Shown here piece after piece: positions 1-11,712 of a stretch of 64,000 nt of DNA. Numbering within the stretch: position 1 is the stretch's first letter; the number at the start of each line of letters is the position of its first letter. Position numbers and translations under genes: made by a program. The notes beneath the pieces are model-generated. The model ran no database searches and was not told where the DNA came from. It saw nothing but the letters and a program-made list of their open reading frames with translations. The stretch lies in NCBI GenBank assembly GCA_003254905.1, contig QANU01112002.1, forward strand, positions 831,228-895,227. The letters are read 5' to 3'. The DNA comes from Nissolia schottii (Eukaryota > Streptophyta > Magnoliopsida > Fabales > Fabaceae).

Positions 1-3000
1 ATGAAACAGAGGATATCAAGGGCTGGTGGATTTGGGCTTACTGGTCTTCACCTTTAATGTATGGGCAAACTGCTATAGTGGTTAATGAATTCCTTGGAAA
101 CAGTTGGAACAAGGTAATTTCTTGAACTTGAAACTTATAGAGAAATTTTTTCTGTTTTCATTTCAATTCAGAAATGAGCTGAGGACTAATTCATTTTTCT
201 CTTCAATCACAGATGACCCCAAATTCAAGTAAGACATTGGGCATTCAAACGCTAGAGTCCCGTGGGTTCTTTACAGAAGCATATTGGTACTGGATTGGGG
301 TTGGGGCACTGATTGGATTTATGTTCCTTTTCAACTTTACGTTTTCTGTTGCTCTCAGTTACCTCAATCGTGAGTATCTTCATAATTGGTTATCTATGAT
401 TCCTACAGTGATGCAAATATTTTACTAACACATATGCTTTGATTTTTGGCAGCATTTGACAAGAAACAGGCAACAATAACAGAAGAATCGGAAGACAATG
501 CAGCCAATGATAGAGGGCGAGAAGTTGAATTGCCAAGCAGAGGTGATCTATATATACTAATCTTTTTATATCACTCATGAACACTCACTATTTTCCTAAT
601 ATGCCTTTAGATATTGAAAACGTTTTTGAAATGTCATGCAGAAAGTTCAAGCAGAGTTAATGCTGTCGAGGGTTCTAACAATGGAAAGAGAGGCATGGTT
701 CTTCCCTTTGAACCGCATTCTATAACCTTTGATGACGTCGTGTACTCTGTTGACATGCCAAAAGTAAGTTATTTGAAAGTTGTAATTTCACATTTAACTC
801 TACTCTAGTCCAAGATAGTTTCTGAGCTATGAATTCATGAAATTTTAAATTTCCAGGAAATGAAGGATCAAGGTGTAATTGAGGACAGGTTAGTTCTTCT
901 GAAGGGTGTCAGCGGCGCATTTAGGCCTGGTGTGCTCACAGCTTTGATGGGTGTAAGTGGAGCTGGTAAAACTACTTTGATGGATGTTCTGGCTGGTAGA
1001 AAGACCGGTGGGTATATCGACGGGAGTATAAAAGTTTCTGGCTACCCTAAGAAGCAAGAAACATTTGCTAGAATCTCTGGCTACTGTGAACAGAATGATA
1101 TCCATTCTCCCCATGTTACTGTCTATGAGTCCTTAGTTTACTCAGCATGGCTTCGTTTACCCACCGAAGTTGATTCCAAAACTAGAGAGGTAAGTGGTTA
1201 ACTGCTTAATTTAGTATGGACAAGCAATTTTTCAAAGTTTAAGTGATTTATTTATTATGACAAATGGCTTTCTGAACTTAGACTGATTGTCATGTATACT
1301 TTTGGATCTCCTAAATGGTTTGTAGATGTTCATTGAGGAAGTCATGGAACTCGTGGAATTGAACCCACTGAGGAACTCGCTAGTCGGTTTGCCTGGAGTG
1401 AACGGTCTCTCAACTGAACAGCGCAAGAGGTTAACTATTGCAGTTGAACTAGTGGCTAATCCATCCATAATTTTCATGGACGAGCCTACTTCTGGTTTAG
1501 ATGCTAGAGCGGCTGCGATTGTTATGAGAACTGTTAGAAACACAGTTGACACCGGAAGAACGGTTGTTTGCACCATTCATCAGCCAAGCATTGACATATT
1601 TGAAGCTTTTGATGAGGTGATATGATTTGATAAAAATGAATTTGTGCTTTGAGGTTCTTCATCCATTGGACTTGAATCTGATTCGTATTTCATGTTACGT
1701 TATTCTAGTTATTCCTTATGAAGCGTGGAGGACAAGAAATATATGTTGGGCCATTAGGTCATGAGTCTAGCCAACTGATCAAGTATTTTGAGGTACGATG
1801 CAACTTAATTCGCTAATATCTTAAGTGGACAGCCAGAATTCTTGATTGCAATTACTTATTTTTTGATAATATTTTCCATTGTCCAGAGCTTTCAAGGGGT
1901 TAGTAAAATCAAAGATGGCTATAACCCAGCAACATGGATGTTGGAAGTTTCAACTTCAGCACAAGAACTTGCTTTGGGTGTTGATTTTCATGAGTTATAT
2001 AAAAAATCTGATTTGTATAGGTAAGCTAACATCCACGGATTCGAACTAATTGGCTGAAATAGTAGAGTTCAAAATCGTAAAATGCTTAGACTATTGTATA
2101 TTGTTCTTCAGGAGAAACAAGCAGCTTATAGCAGAATTGGGCAATCCTGCTCCTGGTTCAAAGGATCTATATTTTCCTACTCAATTCTCACAGTCATTGT
2201 TGGTGCAATGCATGGCATGCTTCTGGAAACAACGTTGGTCGTATTGGCGCAATCCACCATACACTGCCGTGCGGTTTTTCTTCACCACTTTCATAGCCTT
2301 GATGTTTGGAACAATATTCTGGGACCTTGGAGGCAAATAGTAAGTACAAACTCAGTAACTTGGATTATAAGACATATTAGATCTTAGTCAATTTTTATTT
2401 TTTCAATTTAATTCTACTAAACGCCTCTTGGTGACTTCCAGCTCAAACAGACAAGACCTGTTTAATGCCATCGGTTCAATGTATACTGCTGTTCTCTTCC
2501 TCGGGGTCCAAAATGTTGTTTCCGTACAGCCAGTTGTAGCAATTGAAAGAACTGTCTTCTATAGAGAAAAAGCTGCTGGAATGTATTCTGCCTTACCTTA
2601 TGCGATTGCACAGGTACCAAAATCATTATTTAAATAAAAACATAGTAGGCAGAGTGGCCTTGTTGCCACGATACACTGAGGTTCTGCCCTGGATTTCTTA
2701 CATACCTTTTGTTAACATTTACCTATCCTTAACACAAGTCACTCCTTCTGTCACAGGTTATAGTAGAGATACCTTATATTTTGGCCCAAACTGCAACTTA
2801 TGGTGTCATAGTTTATGCTATGATTGGATTTGAGTGGACTGCAGCAAAATTCTTTTGGTATTTGTTCATCATGTTCTTCACATTGTGCTACTTCACCTTC
2901 TATGGCATGATGTCTGTAGCAGTGACACCAAACCACCATGTTGCTTTCATTGCGGCTGCTGCATTTTTTGCAATGTGGAACCTTTTCTCGGGATTTATCG

Positions 3001-3501
3001 TTCCACGACCTGTGAGTGTTGTCAACCTTTAAATGCATTAAATATTACTCTCTTCATCTACTTATAAAGGTCATTTTAAATACATCCATAAATTCATATG
3101 TCTGGATGCAATTATGTCCCAATATATTGATTTAATGATGTATCCAAAAATTAGAAGTGACCCATATAAGTGGACAGAGCGAGTATCTATGAGAATGGAT
3201 TCTCACTATTTTCAATTTTCTTGCTTTTCTTTTGAAACAGAAAATTCCAGTGTGGTGGAGGTGGTACTACTGGGCATGCCCTGTGTCCTGGACCCTATAT
3301 GGATTGATTGCATCACAATTTGGAGATATAACAGATTTTATGGATTCAGAGAATAAGTCAGTGCAAGATTTCATAAGAAGCTATTTTGGTATCAAACACG
3401 ACTTTATAGGAGTTTGTGCAGTTGTGATTCCTGGGATTGCAGTGCTCTTTGCTTTCACTTTTGCTATCTCAATCAAGGCCTTCAACTTCCAAAGGCGATA
3501 G
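1..3501 (+). CDS. PDR-type ABCG transporter, C-terminal half (5' end outside window)
   Basis: Full-size ABCG pump of the plasma membrane; relatives such as tobacco PDR1 and Arabidopsis ABCG40 move terpenoids, hormones or toxins. Exons read from GT-AG borders and frame: <1-113, 213-369, 453-542, 642-763, 857-1189, 1326-1616, 1709-1792, 1887-2020, 2112-2339, 2442-2613, 2757-3011, 3241-3501; together about 745 residues, roughly half of a 1,430-residue PDR protein. Seen: end of the first membrane domain ([15 protein letters not shown]), second Walker [10 protein letters not shown] at 950-976, PDR box [14 protein letters not shown] signature [11 protein letters not shown], Walker [16 protein letters not shown]-loop TIHQPS, then the second membrane domain and the typical C-terminus KAFNFQRR. 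All phases close and no stop interrupts the model. An AATAAA lies about 235 bp after the stop. The N-terminal half is not visible, so the exact orthologue and substrate stay open. Confidence 0.95.
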
Positions 3502-4352
3502 AGTAGACTCTTTAAGCCATTTTATGTAGATAGAGGGCATCCATGCCCGTCCCAAATTTTTCTTTGTTATGTCATACGTTAGGGATAATCTTCATTCGTA
3601 AGCTCTTTTTGCAAATGTGTCATTTCAATTTGAAATGTACTCAGTCCTTTTTTTTATTTGTTTTTTTTTTTTTTTTGTTTTTTGTTTCGTGATCTTGGAA
3701 ACGATCAAGGTGGTGTACACTCACAGTGATTAAGAAAATAAAGTAGTTAATGGAAAAATTAAAAGTATTTGCAGACTTGAGTGATAAAGAATTACATCTT
3801 TTTTTTTTTATTTTTTATTTGTGGTGAATATTGAGACATTTAGTATCAGGATGGTGTAAGCCACGGAAGGCTGAGGAATAGCGAGCATTGGTGAGGATTG
3901 GGAGAATTCAAGGAAGAGAGTCCGAAATCCCAGAAGGGGGAGAGGGACCCACAACAGCCACAGCCACAGCCAAAGCAACCACACCAAACTCCAGAGAGAC
4001 CACGCAAAGGTGCAGTGAAAGAAGAGATGAGTCTCTTGGGCCAACCCACAAAGACAAAGGATACAAGCAAGATGGCCCTTGTATTCAACCTCTGGATCAG
4101 CAAGAACCAATTAGAACTAAGCAATTCCACCTTGGGCCCTTTGGTAGAGTTGAATGAACACGGTCCGGCCTCCTGATCTTCATAATCCAAAGCCACCTGC
4201 TAAACAGATTTTTAACATTAAACATGTATTTGTTATCAAGGTGCAGGTTGCTTAGGAGGGAGGTCGCACTCACTCCCATTCAAAATCACACTATCCCACA
4301 CGGTACTATCCTTTTGGCAAGAAACTGAATACAACATGGGGTACACGTCCGT
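3502..4352. other. 3' flank of the ABCG gene and intergenic DNA
   Basis: The ABCG 3' UTR is expected in the first 250 bases, ending near a T-rich run at 3650-3676 or the AATAAA near 3738. At 3846-4196 the base composition rises and overlapping frames are open on both strands (92 and 89 aa on plus, 116 aa on minus). The plus frame is rich in Q, P and K and resembles no family I know. No splice sites or promoter support a gene. Confidence 0.5.
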
Positions 4353-4650
4353 CTACCTCCCAACCTCCATCCTTATCCCGTCCTTTATCTGCATATAAAC
4401 AATTGCTCCAAAACCCATCTTCTCCATCCATGACTTGATCCACAAACCCCCTTCTGATCCTATGATATATGCTTTCTCAATATCCAATTTGATTATTAAT
4501 GCGACTGCTTTCTTCTTTTTCTTAAGCCAATCAACACTCCCACAGCCTATCAATCCACCACCCACTATCCACTATCTTCCTTCCATCGGCAAAAGCGCTT
4601 TGGGTTCCATGCACCAACTTAGGCATCATTCTCTCATTCTTAAATTGATA
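4353..4650 (-). mobile_element. LINE reverse-transcriptase fragment
   Basis: Read on the minus strand, neighbouring frames give QSAFADGRKIVDSGWW and then ALIIKLDIEKAY, followed by WMEKMGFG. The spacing and words match the start of the plant L1-type LINE reverse transcriptase (QSAF..GR.I.D, then KLD.EKAYD, then MGF). The piece is about 300 bp with at least one frame change; the catalytic block further downstream (YADD type) is missing. It is a dead 5'- and 3'-truncated copy. The family is recognised from motif order, not from an alignment. Confidence 0.7.
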
Positions 4651-5351
4651 TCCCACTCTTTCATAATATCTTATCCATTTTCGACAAGATATATTGATTT
4701 AAAAGGATAAAACCCATTTTTATCCTATAATTATATCATATTAATCACTTTAGTAGTCTCATTCTTTTTAAAAGCGTTCATTTTAATCTTTTATTTCTAT
4801 TTTTCTTTTGTATTCTAGAGGATTCAAAGTCCAAACACAACAAAAACATTGCACTAGAGTAAATGTGATACCCCAATAACTTAATTAATTATTTTATATG
4901 TGTATACACTTCAAGTTTATTTCATTTTAATTAACGATTTATTTATCTATTTACTTAGTTATTCATTTTTATTATTTTGTCGACTTTGGACCATTTTCAC
5001 CTGGAATTTAAGTTCTAAGCACAAGAATGACTGACTATAACTATAGTCTAGTCTATATATTGACCACGTGAGTGTCCATATAACCAAACTCTTGGATTAA
5101 AGAATGAGTAGTCTTTATAATAGTTAGATTTTGAGATTTTTATTTTACGTAATATTTAATTTTTGAGGTGAGTTAGGTAAATATCACTTTTTTTTTTTTG
5201 TTGAGCATGAATGAGATCTAGAATACGTCCTTTTCTTTTTCTTGCTAGTGCTACAGAGTGACTAAAATTTTTCCATGACAAGAAGTTACGCACACGTTTC
5301 TTCTTCTTAACATGTAACTATTCCAATTTCCAACTCTCCATTCTCTCGCTC
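4651..5351. other. Intergenic, upstream region of the first C2 gene
   Basis: AT-rich DNA with no open frame of note. A CACGTG-type element (accacgtgag) lies near 5063, about 290 bp before the TATA box of the following gene; it could be a promoter element but this is inference from the hexamer alone. Confidence 0.4.
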
Positions 5352-5359
5352 TATATATA
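5352..5359 (+). promoter_or_regulatory. TATA box of the first BAP-like gene
   Basis: TATATATA in the context ctctatatatagacc, about 145 bp before the ATG at 5502. Transcription would start near 5385. It is the only strong TATA motif in the proximal upstream region. Confidence 0.55.
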
Positions 5360-5501
5360 GACCAAAACTAAAGCATCCACATGACATGATGACATATATA
5401 TTTCTGTTAGAAACCAACATTACTTAAAAGACAATGCTTAGATGATAAGTTTTATAAGATCGAGGCAACGGTCCCTCTGCTGGTAGAATTGAGTTAGGCC
5501 A

Positions 5502-6014
5502 ATGAATTCTTCAATAATTCTTTCTCGTATGGAATCAAGAAGGTTATCTCTCACCGTCGAGATAACGATGTTATCCGCCGAAAACCTCAGCATAAATGGG
5601 AAGCCAGTGACAACAAAGAACACTTGCGTTGTTGTTTCTACTGCCGCCAAGTTATTCTACGCTACATGGAACGACAAGTTATCGTTGGAGTTTCCCATGC
5701 ATGAAGAGGCCAGCAGGTTCGTAATGCTGGAGGTTCGGCGCAAGACATGGTGGGGCGGCGTTCGAAGTGTGGGAACAGCGCAAGTGGCGGTTTCTGATTT
5801 CGTCGCTTTTAATTTGCAGTTCTCGAGTTACAGGCTGTGGGATGGGAAGGGTCAGAGAAATGGGATCATCAATTTCTCGGCGAGGGTTAAGGAGAATGGT
5901 TTTGGGATTATGCAAGTGCCATTAATGGTTGAGAATGATGATGGTTCTGATCGTGGAGTTGTTACTGGGGTTCCAGTTTTGTGGAATAATCACCCTGCCA
6001 ATATTCCAAGATGA
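5502..6014 (+). CDS. C2-domain protein, BON1-associated (BAP)-like, copy A
   Basis: Intronless frame of 170 residues. Most of it is one C2 domain: strand LTVEITMLSAENL (about residues 14-26), WNDKLSLEFPM in the middle, and SSYRLWDGKGQRNGIINFSARV near the end of the domain. The C-terminus carries GVVTGVPVLW, a V-x-G-x-P-V-x-W tail I recognise from BAP and SRC2-type plant C2 proteins. BAP proteins bind copine BON1 at membranes and restrain defence and cell death. The usual loop-1 'SDPYV' aspartates are absent (TTKNTCVVV), so calcium binding through loop 1 is doubtful. The start could also be the Met at 5529, which begins MESRRLSLTVEI. A paralogue lies at 15497-16072. Exact BAP1 or BAP2 assignment is not possible. 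Confidence 0.82.
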   Translation: MNSSIILSRMESRRLSLTVEITMLSAENLSINGKPVTTKNTCVVVSTAAKLFYATWNDKLSLEFPMHEEASRFVMLEVRRKTWWGGVRSVGTAQVAVSDFVAFNLQFSSYRLWDGKGQRNGIINFSARVKENGFGIMQVPLMVENDDGSDRGVVTGVPVLWNNHPANIPR

Positions 6015-6019
6015 ACGTG

Positions 6020-6058
<39 letters not shown>

Positions 6059-6573
6059 GTTTAAGATTTTTTTTTTTATAATTTAACTAGCTAATTAGTT
6101 AGGGGCTTGTAAATTAGCTATTAGTTGGTGTCCTTCTAAATAAATACTTCGCGGAATAAAATTGTATGGAAAAAATGGTTTTTAGGACTGTTATATAGAA
6201 AATAAAATAAGAAAGTTGAAGAGGCACAAAGGCCTACTTTGTAAGGGTAGGAGGATAAAAACAAATTTGAAAGCATTTAAGGGTCAAATACAGAATGTGG
6301 CAACCCTCTAAGAAAAGAACTAAGGTAGTCGACCTTGAGTGTTCATTGCGAACTAATACGTTCAATTGAGAAGAATGGCGACCAAAGAGGGTGTAATTGG
6401 CGATCTCATTCAGTCACAAGAGAAAAGAAAAAAAATAATTGTTAAGAATATTTCTTTTTGTGTGAAACGACCCGTAAAGAGGCAAGTTGTTTTAAGACTT
6501 CGAAGATTTCAAGACAAGAAAGACTAAAGAGATGGATATGAGGATGACAAGTGGATCGATAAGAGAAAATAAT
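6015..6573. other. 3' flank of copy A with a (TA)n(GA)n microsatellite
   Basis: A compound TA then GA repeat runs from about 6022 to 6058 just after the stop codon, probably inside the 3' UTR. AATAAA signals appear near 6138 and 6156. The rest has no open frame and leads into retroelement sequence. Confidence 0.5.
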
Positions 6574-9500
6574 TGTTGGCCCTATGTTTTAAATTAGAAT
6601 TTCAAATAAATGAAGGTTATTTGGAGCCAAAAGAAAGGAAATTAATCAGAAGGAATTTACCTAGCAGTTTGAAGAAGAAGTGCTCAGCAATGTGAGACAA
6701 AGATAATTAAGTTCAACTGCTAATTGACATAGCATAAATAGGCATGTTTAACATAGCATAGGTTTTTGGAATACACACTTGTAAACTCCTCGCAACACTC
6801 ATTGTCTCCGTGACGCACTAGTACATAGAGGAAATCGAGTAAATTCTCACTTTACTAGCTTTTTGTCATTTCAATTCTTAGGATTAGAGTTCAATTTATG
6901 TTTTTTACTTTTATTTCCTTTGTAATTCAAGTACTTTTGTTACCAATTATCTTGCAATCAAATTTTTTTGTCATCTTTGTTCCAATTAAATACTTTGGTT
7001 ATTGTTGCGTGCATATTTTGGTTCCAGAGTTCTTGATTTTCAACTTTTTCTTTCCAAACAAGCATTGTCAACTTTAGAACTCACTCATTAAGGGAATTAG
7101 GTTCAAATTCCCTAAATTGAGATCTTGAACCAAACTTTTGTGGTGAAAGGTAGTTAATTTGACACGATCACAATTCCCATAAAACAAATTGGCACACCCG
7201 GTAGGATAGGATTTGTGAGGATTTAGTTTGAAAAACCCTATGTTCGTCCTTTTTATGTGTTTGCGAAGTGGTACCATTTTGTCAAAAATGTCTTCTTCTG
7301 TAGATGCAAATGTGAATAAGAGTGAGATTAATTATGTTCATCCTTCATTATCTGTGTCGACAAATCCTGTGTTGACATAAATAACACATGGAAGAGAAAA
7401 AAGAAGTGTCCCAGCAACCCCTCCTACGAGCAACATGGTAAGCATATCAATTCCAATATATGGCTTGCCACCAGGGTACATGCTTCCTAGATATGTACCC
7501 AAAATGGTGAATTAGGGGACAAATATGCAAATTTACCCATACACCTACCAAAATTCCTTATACACCCCTACAGTTGCAATTCATTTGGTGGGCAAGTTTC
7601 GCCTAACATGTTAGCGACCTAAAACATGGGTGATAACTCTCTAACAAGAGTTATCTTTGTTTACTTTCTACATAATTTTTTAGTTAGAATAGTTTAGGAT
7701 TCAATGAATTTGAAGCATGATTATCGGGATTTAATTATCTTTTTATCTGTGGTATGTTTGATGTTTGTTTGAGTGTTTCAGAGCCTGAAATACAAGAAAA
7801 TAGGCCAAATGTGAGTCAGTGAAGCATCTCACGCGAGACCTAAGGTGCATCAAGTGTATCGCACGAATTGAAGCAAACAGAAAGCAAGGATTGACACTCT
7901 GGAGGGTGTCTCGCGCGAGACACATATACGTCTCACGCGACACGTGACAAAGAGTGAAGAATTTGATTCTGGAAGTGTATCTCGCGCGAGACACTATCGC
8001 AGAAGGCCAAAACGTTTGACAACTAGGTTAAATTATACCAGAGGGAAAAATAATGAATCATTCAAGATTCATTCATGTTTTTTTATCGTTTTTGTCATCA
8101 TCAAGGTGGAGAGAGAGAGAGAGAGAACGCACTAGGAGTGAAGAACGCTAAAAGAGAAGACCGATTTGCTTGCGATTCAACCCCAAGCTTTCCTATCTTC
8201 TATGTATTTTCCTATATTTTCATTATTGATCGTTGATTTTAGTTTTTCTATCACGAACTAATTCCCTTTTTGATTGGGAGGATGATGTAACCCTAATGTT
8301 TTTCTTCTAATTCTAATTTCGTCGTTAGTCAATTGTGTATGTTGTGAATTGATCTTCTCTATGCTTAATGCTTTTTATTAACTGGTCATTAATGAATTGT
8401 TAGTAAATCTAGGGGAACTTTGAGAAAAGAAACCTAGGTGGTACTGAGAGGTTGATCATCACTTAGCTATATCTTAGAGATAAGAATAGAAGGTGGTGCA
8501 ACCCTTAGTCTCACAAGCTATCAAAGATTCACAAAACCCTAATCCCTAGGTGAACTAGATTAATTTTAAGAGATTGGTTAATTAGGTCGTTCATAGGAGG
8601 TACGCATGATCTCGAGAGAGACTTGCGTAGAATAAGAATCTAGGTTATCCTTCGAAAACAATTTGAATAACAAAGAAACCTAAAGTAGGAGGAACATTAA
8701 TGGTGAAATAGGAATCCCAATCGCCTTAACCTTTGAATCAAATCCTACTTGCTTAAATTGCTTTTTTTTAGTTGCTGTCATATTTAATTTACATTGCTAA
8801 AAATTCAGTCCTACAAACCCCTCTTTTGTGATTCACCTCTTAAGTTATAATTCTTGATTGCACTTTTAATCAAAACCGTCCTTGTGGGAACGATACTTCA
8901 ATCTTAAAAGACTGATACTTTATTACTTGGCGACGTGATATACTTGACACGTGTGTTGTGATTTTCACACACCAATGGGACAATATGGGGCTAGAATGGT
9001 GCCCATCTTTCTTGAGATGTATAGGACTATGCCTGTAAACACACTGATCCACATAGTTGAGTCTTTAGTAACTCAAAGGCAACAAGTCCTTGAGAATTAT
9101 CATGAGTTAGCCAATATGATGACCTAACAAATGTCAACCATGATAAATCCTATGGTTTGTGACAATAACAATAGATTCAAACAAATCACAAGGCAAGGTA
9201 ATAGAATCACAGCAGGGATGGATGTGAACTAGCCTCAAGGCCAGCATGGTCAACAAGAAAATCTAATTGTAAGGGAGGAAGTGATACCAAATGATGATAT
9301 TCATCAAGCTGGTTGCAACCACAATCCCGAAGAAGTGTTAAATAGAGTGAGGTAAAACAGCCTAAGGGGCATCATAACATTACTAAAACAGTTGAGCAAG
9401 CGCTCAATCACTTTGGATTTAATGTTGGTTATGCAAACCAACCTTTCTAAGTCGACTTTCCCAGATTATGTTCATCATGTAGAAATTAATACCAAGAGGG

Positions 9501-11170
9501 TGGAAGGCCCCAAATGCTCTTACTAAATTTTCTGGGGAGTCTGGTGAGTCGACCATAGAGCACATAGCAAGGTACGCATTAGAAATTGGGGAAATGGTGT
9601 CTAGTGAGTATTTGAATATGAGATATTTTCCCTCTTTCCTTACCAAAAATTCTTTTACTTGGTTCTCAAACCTTCATCCTAATTTGATCCATACCTGAAT
9701 TCAATTAGAACAAAGCTTTCATGAGCAATTTTTCAGAGGAGAGACCAAGATAACCCTAACTGACTTGTTTGAGATCAAGAGGGCAAGTGGAGAAACCATA
9801 GATGATTACCTTGCTAGGTACAGTTCACTCAAGAATAGGTGTTTCACACATATTTTGGAATCAGAGATGGTGAAAATGGCAATGGATGGTCTAGATCTTT
9901 ATCTTAGAGAAAAGTTAGTGAACTAACACACTCTAGATTTATTCCAACTAGAAAAAAAGGTGAGGCAAATAGATCTCTTAAAATATGAGAGAGAAAAATT
10001 TGAGAGAGCCAAAGTTAAGAATCCTTTTAAGAAGGAGGGAGTCTACGTTTACGAAGAAGTCGACCAAGAGTTGATAGAAAATGACTCTAATAGTTGCGAC
10101 ATATTAGTTGTCGAGTTAAAGATTGGGTCGCTCTATGTATATGGTGCTTTGTGACCAACAAGAGGGAAAGAAAAAGATGAATTTGATTCATTCCCCTAAT
10201 AAAGTTTATACTTTTGATATTACTAAAGTTGATCAAATCTTTGATGCGTTATTCAAGGACAAACATATAACTCTTCCAAAAGGTCTGAAAATGCCTTCCA
10301 CAAAAGAGCTAAAGGGTCGTCGCTTTTGCAAGCATCATTTATCTTTTACTCTTTGGGCTAATAATTTTGTTCAATTCAAGGATTTAATCTAGATGGGGAT
10401 TAATGAAGGAAAACTAAAGTTTGATGAGAAGCTCAAGATGACAGTGGAAGTCGACCCATTTGAGATGAACTCAGCCTTCGTTGAGGTGGCAAACATGTTG
10501 GTGAACATGATAGGAGCTGGGGGCGAAGATTTGAGTATGAAAGACTATGAAGAGGATCAAAGGCTTAGTCACTTCAAGGAATAGGAAAGCCTATATTTCC
10601 TCAAATTGGGGAAGGTCTGGTTGACTTTCTGATGAGACACAAGGAAGAGCAGTCTGACGTGGTTCTATGTCCTAGATGTAATGCAGTATTCGATAAAGTC
10701 ACTACAAAAGAGTACGAGTAAAGAAGAAAGATTGAGAAAGTGGAACAAGGGCATCTCAAGAAGCCCATGTTTACCAAACAACCAATAAGTCATTCCCATA
10801 ACTGGCAAGAATTCAACCTAACCACTCAAAAAAATGAAAATTGTGATTATGGTCGATGGTGTTCCAGAAGGGATGACTTCTAAGACTAGAGTTCCTCCAA
10901 CTAACTTGCTAAATAAAACTTGGGTCCAAAATTTAATGGTGCCCATGCCATTTTTCAAGAGGGGGAGATGGAACAAGTGGAACAGAAATCAGGGGGCGTC
11001 GTGGACGATTTAAGAATATTAGACCAAATGTCCCTCCATAAGCAATCCAAATACCACAAACTAAAAGCAACTGAGAAGTTCATTGCTGAGAAAATTATTG
11101 ACATGTGCACAAGTGGGCAAAACAAATAATAAATAAATTGGACCGATCACTAGAGGACAAAATGGAGATT
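6574..11170 (+). mobile_element. Ty3/gypsy-type gag fossil (degraded, no pol seen)
   Basis: Old LTR-element remnant. A possible 5' LTR begins around 6574 (tgttggccct), and a primer-binding-like stretch with GGCACACCCGG lies at 7191. Gag-like protein text follows from about 7280, with the retrotransposon gag core around 9480-9940 (words such as KFSGESGE, FTWFSNLHP, FFRGETK, DDYLARYSSL) and basic, charged segments to about 11130. It carries several breaks, lacks protease, reverse transcriptase and integrase, and has no matching 3' LTR in the window. A solo LTR of another family is inserted at 7631-8974. Boundaries are approximate. Confidence 0.7.
7631..8974 (+). mobile_element. Solo LTR (1,344 bp) inserted in the gypsy fossil, 5-bp TSD
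   Basis: Starts TGATAACTCTC and ends TTCACACACCA. The 5 bp on both sides are identical: ATGGG at 7626-7630 and at 8975-8979. Gag-like sequence of the older element lies on both sides, so this is an insertion into an insertion, later reduced to a single LTR. Near its 3' end it has 'cttgtgggaacgatactt', like the U5 text I associate with Ty3/gypsy Tat/Athila-type LTRs. It also carries three near or perfect palindromes with a TCTCGCGCGAGA core (7826-7991) and a GA microsatellite at 8109-8127. Confidence 0.82.
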
Positions 11171-11185
11171 TCAACATGGTACAAA

Positions 11186-11712
11186 TGTTGGATCATTGTC
11201 TTATTTTAGTTATGTTTTGTTTATTTATTTTAAGTATTTATAACATTTAAAGTTGTTTTTATTTTATTAGCCTAATCTAGGGCCCATTGCTATGGGATTT
11301 TTTTAAGTTTAGATTAAGTTTATCTTTTATTTTGTCTTCAATTAAAATTTAGTTTTATCTTTAGTTTAAATTTTACTTAATGTGAGAGGTTATAAATACC
11401 TCAACAAACATGAGTGGTAACAACTTTTTTATGAATGAAATTTCATATTTTTTCTCTTTAGAAAGCTTTCTTTGCAAATGTGTGATCTCTTTGTATTCGT
11501 GCAAGGTGAGTGATTTGTTTTGCTTGTTGCATCAAGAAATTGGGTAATCTTATTATAAGGTAATTCCCAATTTCTTTCTCTTAACTCAATTATCTATGTT
11601 TTTAAGAGCAGGTTCCTTAGAGATTTAGTAAGGAGGGTTTTTATTCTATTATTTGTATCGAGTCAAAGTGTGTATTGGGGTTTCAAGATCATTATATCCT
11701 TGAAATTCTACA
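11186..11712 (+). mobile_element. Candidate orphan LTR followed by an iMet-type primer-binding site
   Basis: Begins TGTTGGATCATTG and ends TTCTACA, with a TATAAATA at about 11390, as an LTR promoter would have. Six bases further on is 'tagtatcagtagc' (11718-11730), a degraded copy of the TGGTATCAGAGC site complementary to initiator Met tRNA. So this reads as the 5' LTR and leader of a retroelement whose body is not present. It seems to cut off the 3' side of the gag fossil. No second LTR or TSD was found. Confidence 0.45.

Noticed and set aside
3846-4196. Overlapping open frames on both strands (up to 116 codons)
   Set aside because: Explained by a locally higher GC content and a CAGCCA-type repeat; no domain seen, kept only as a note.
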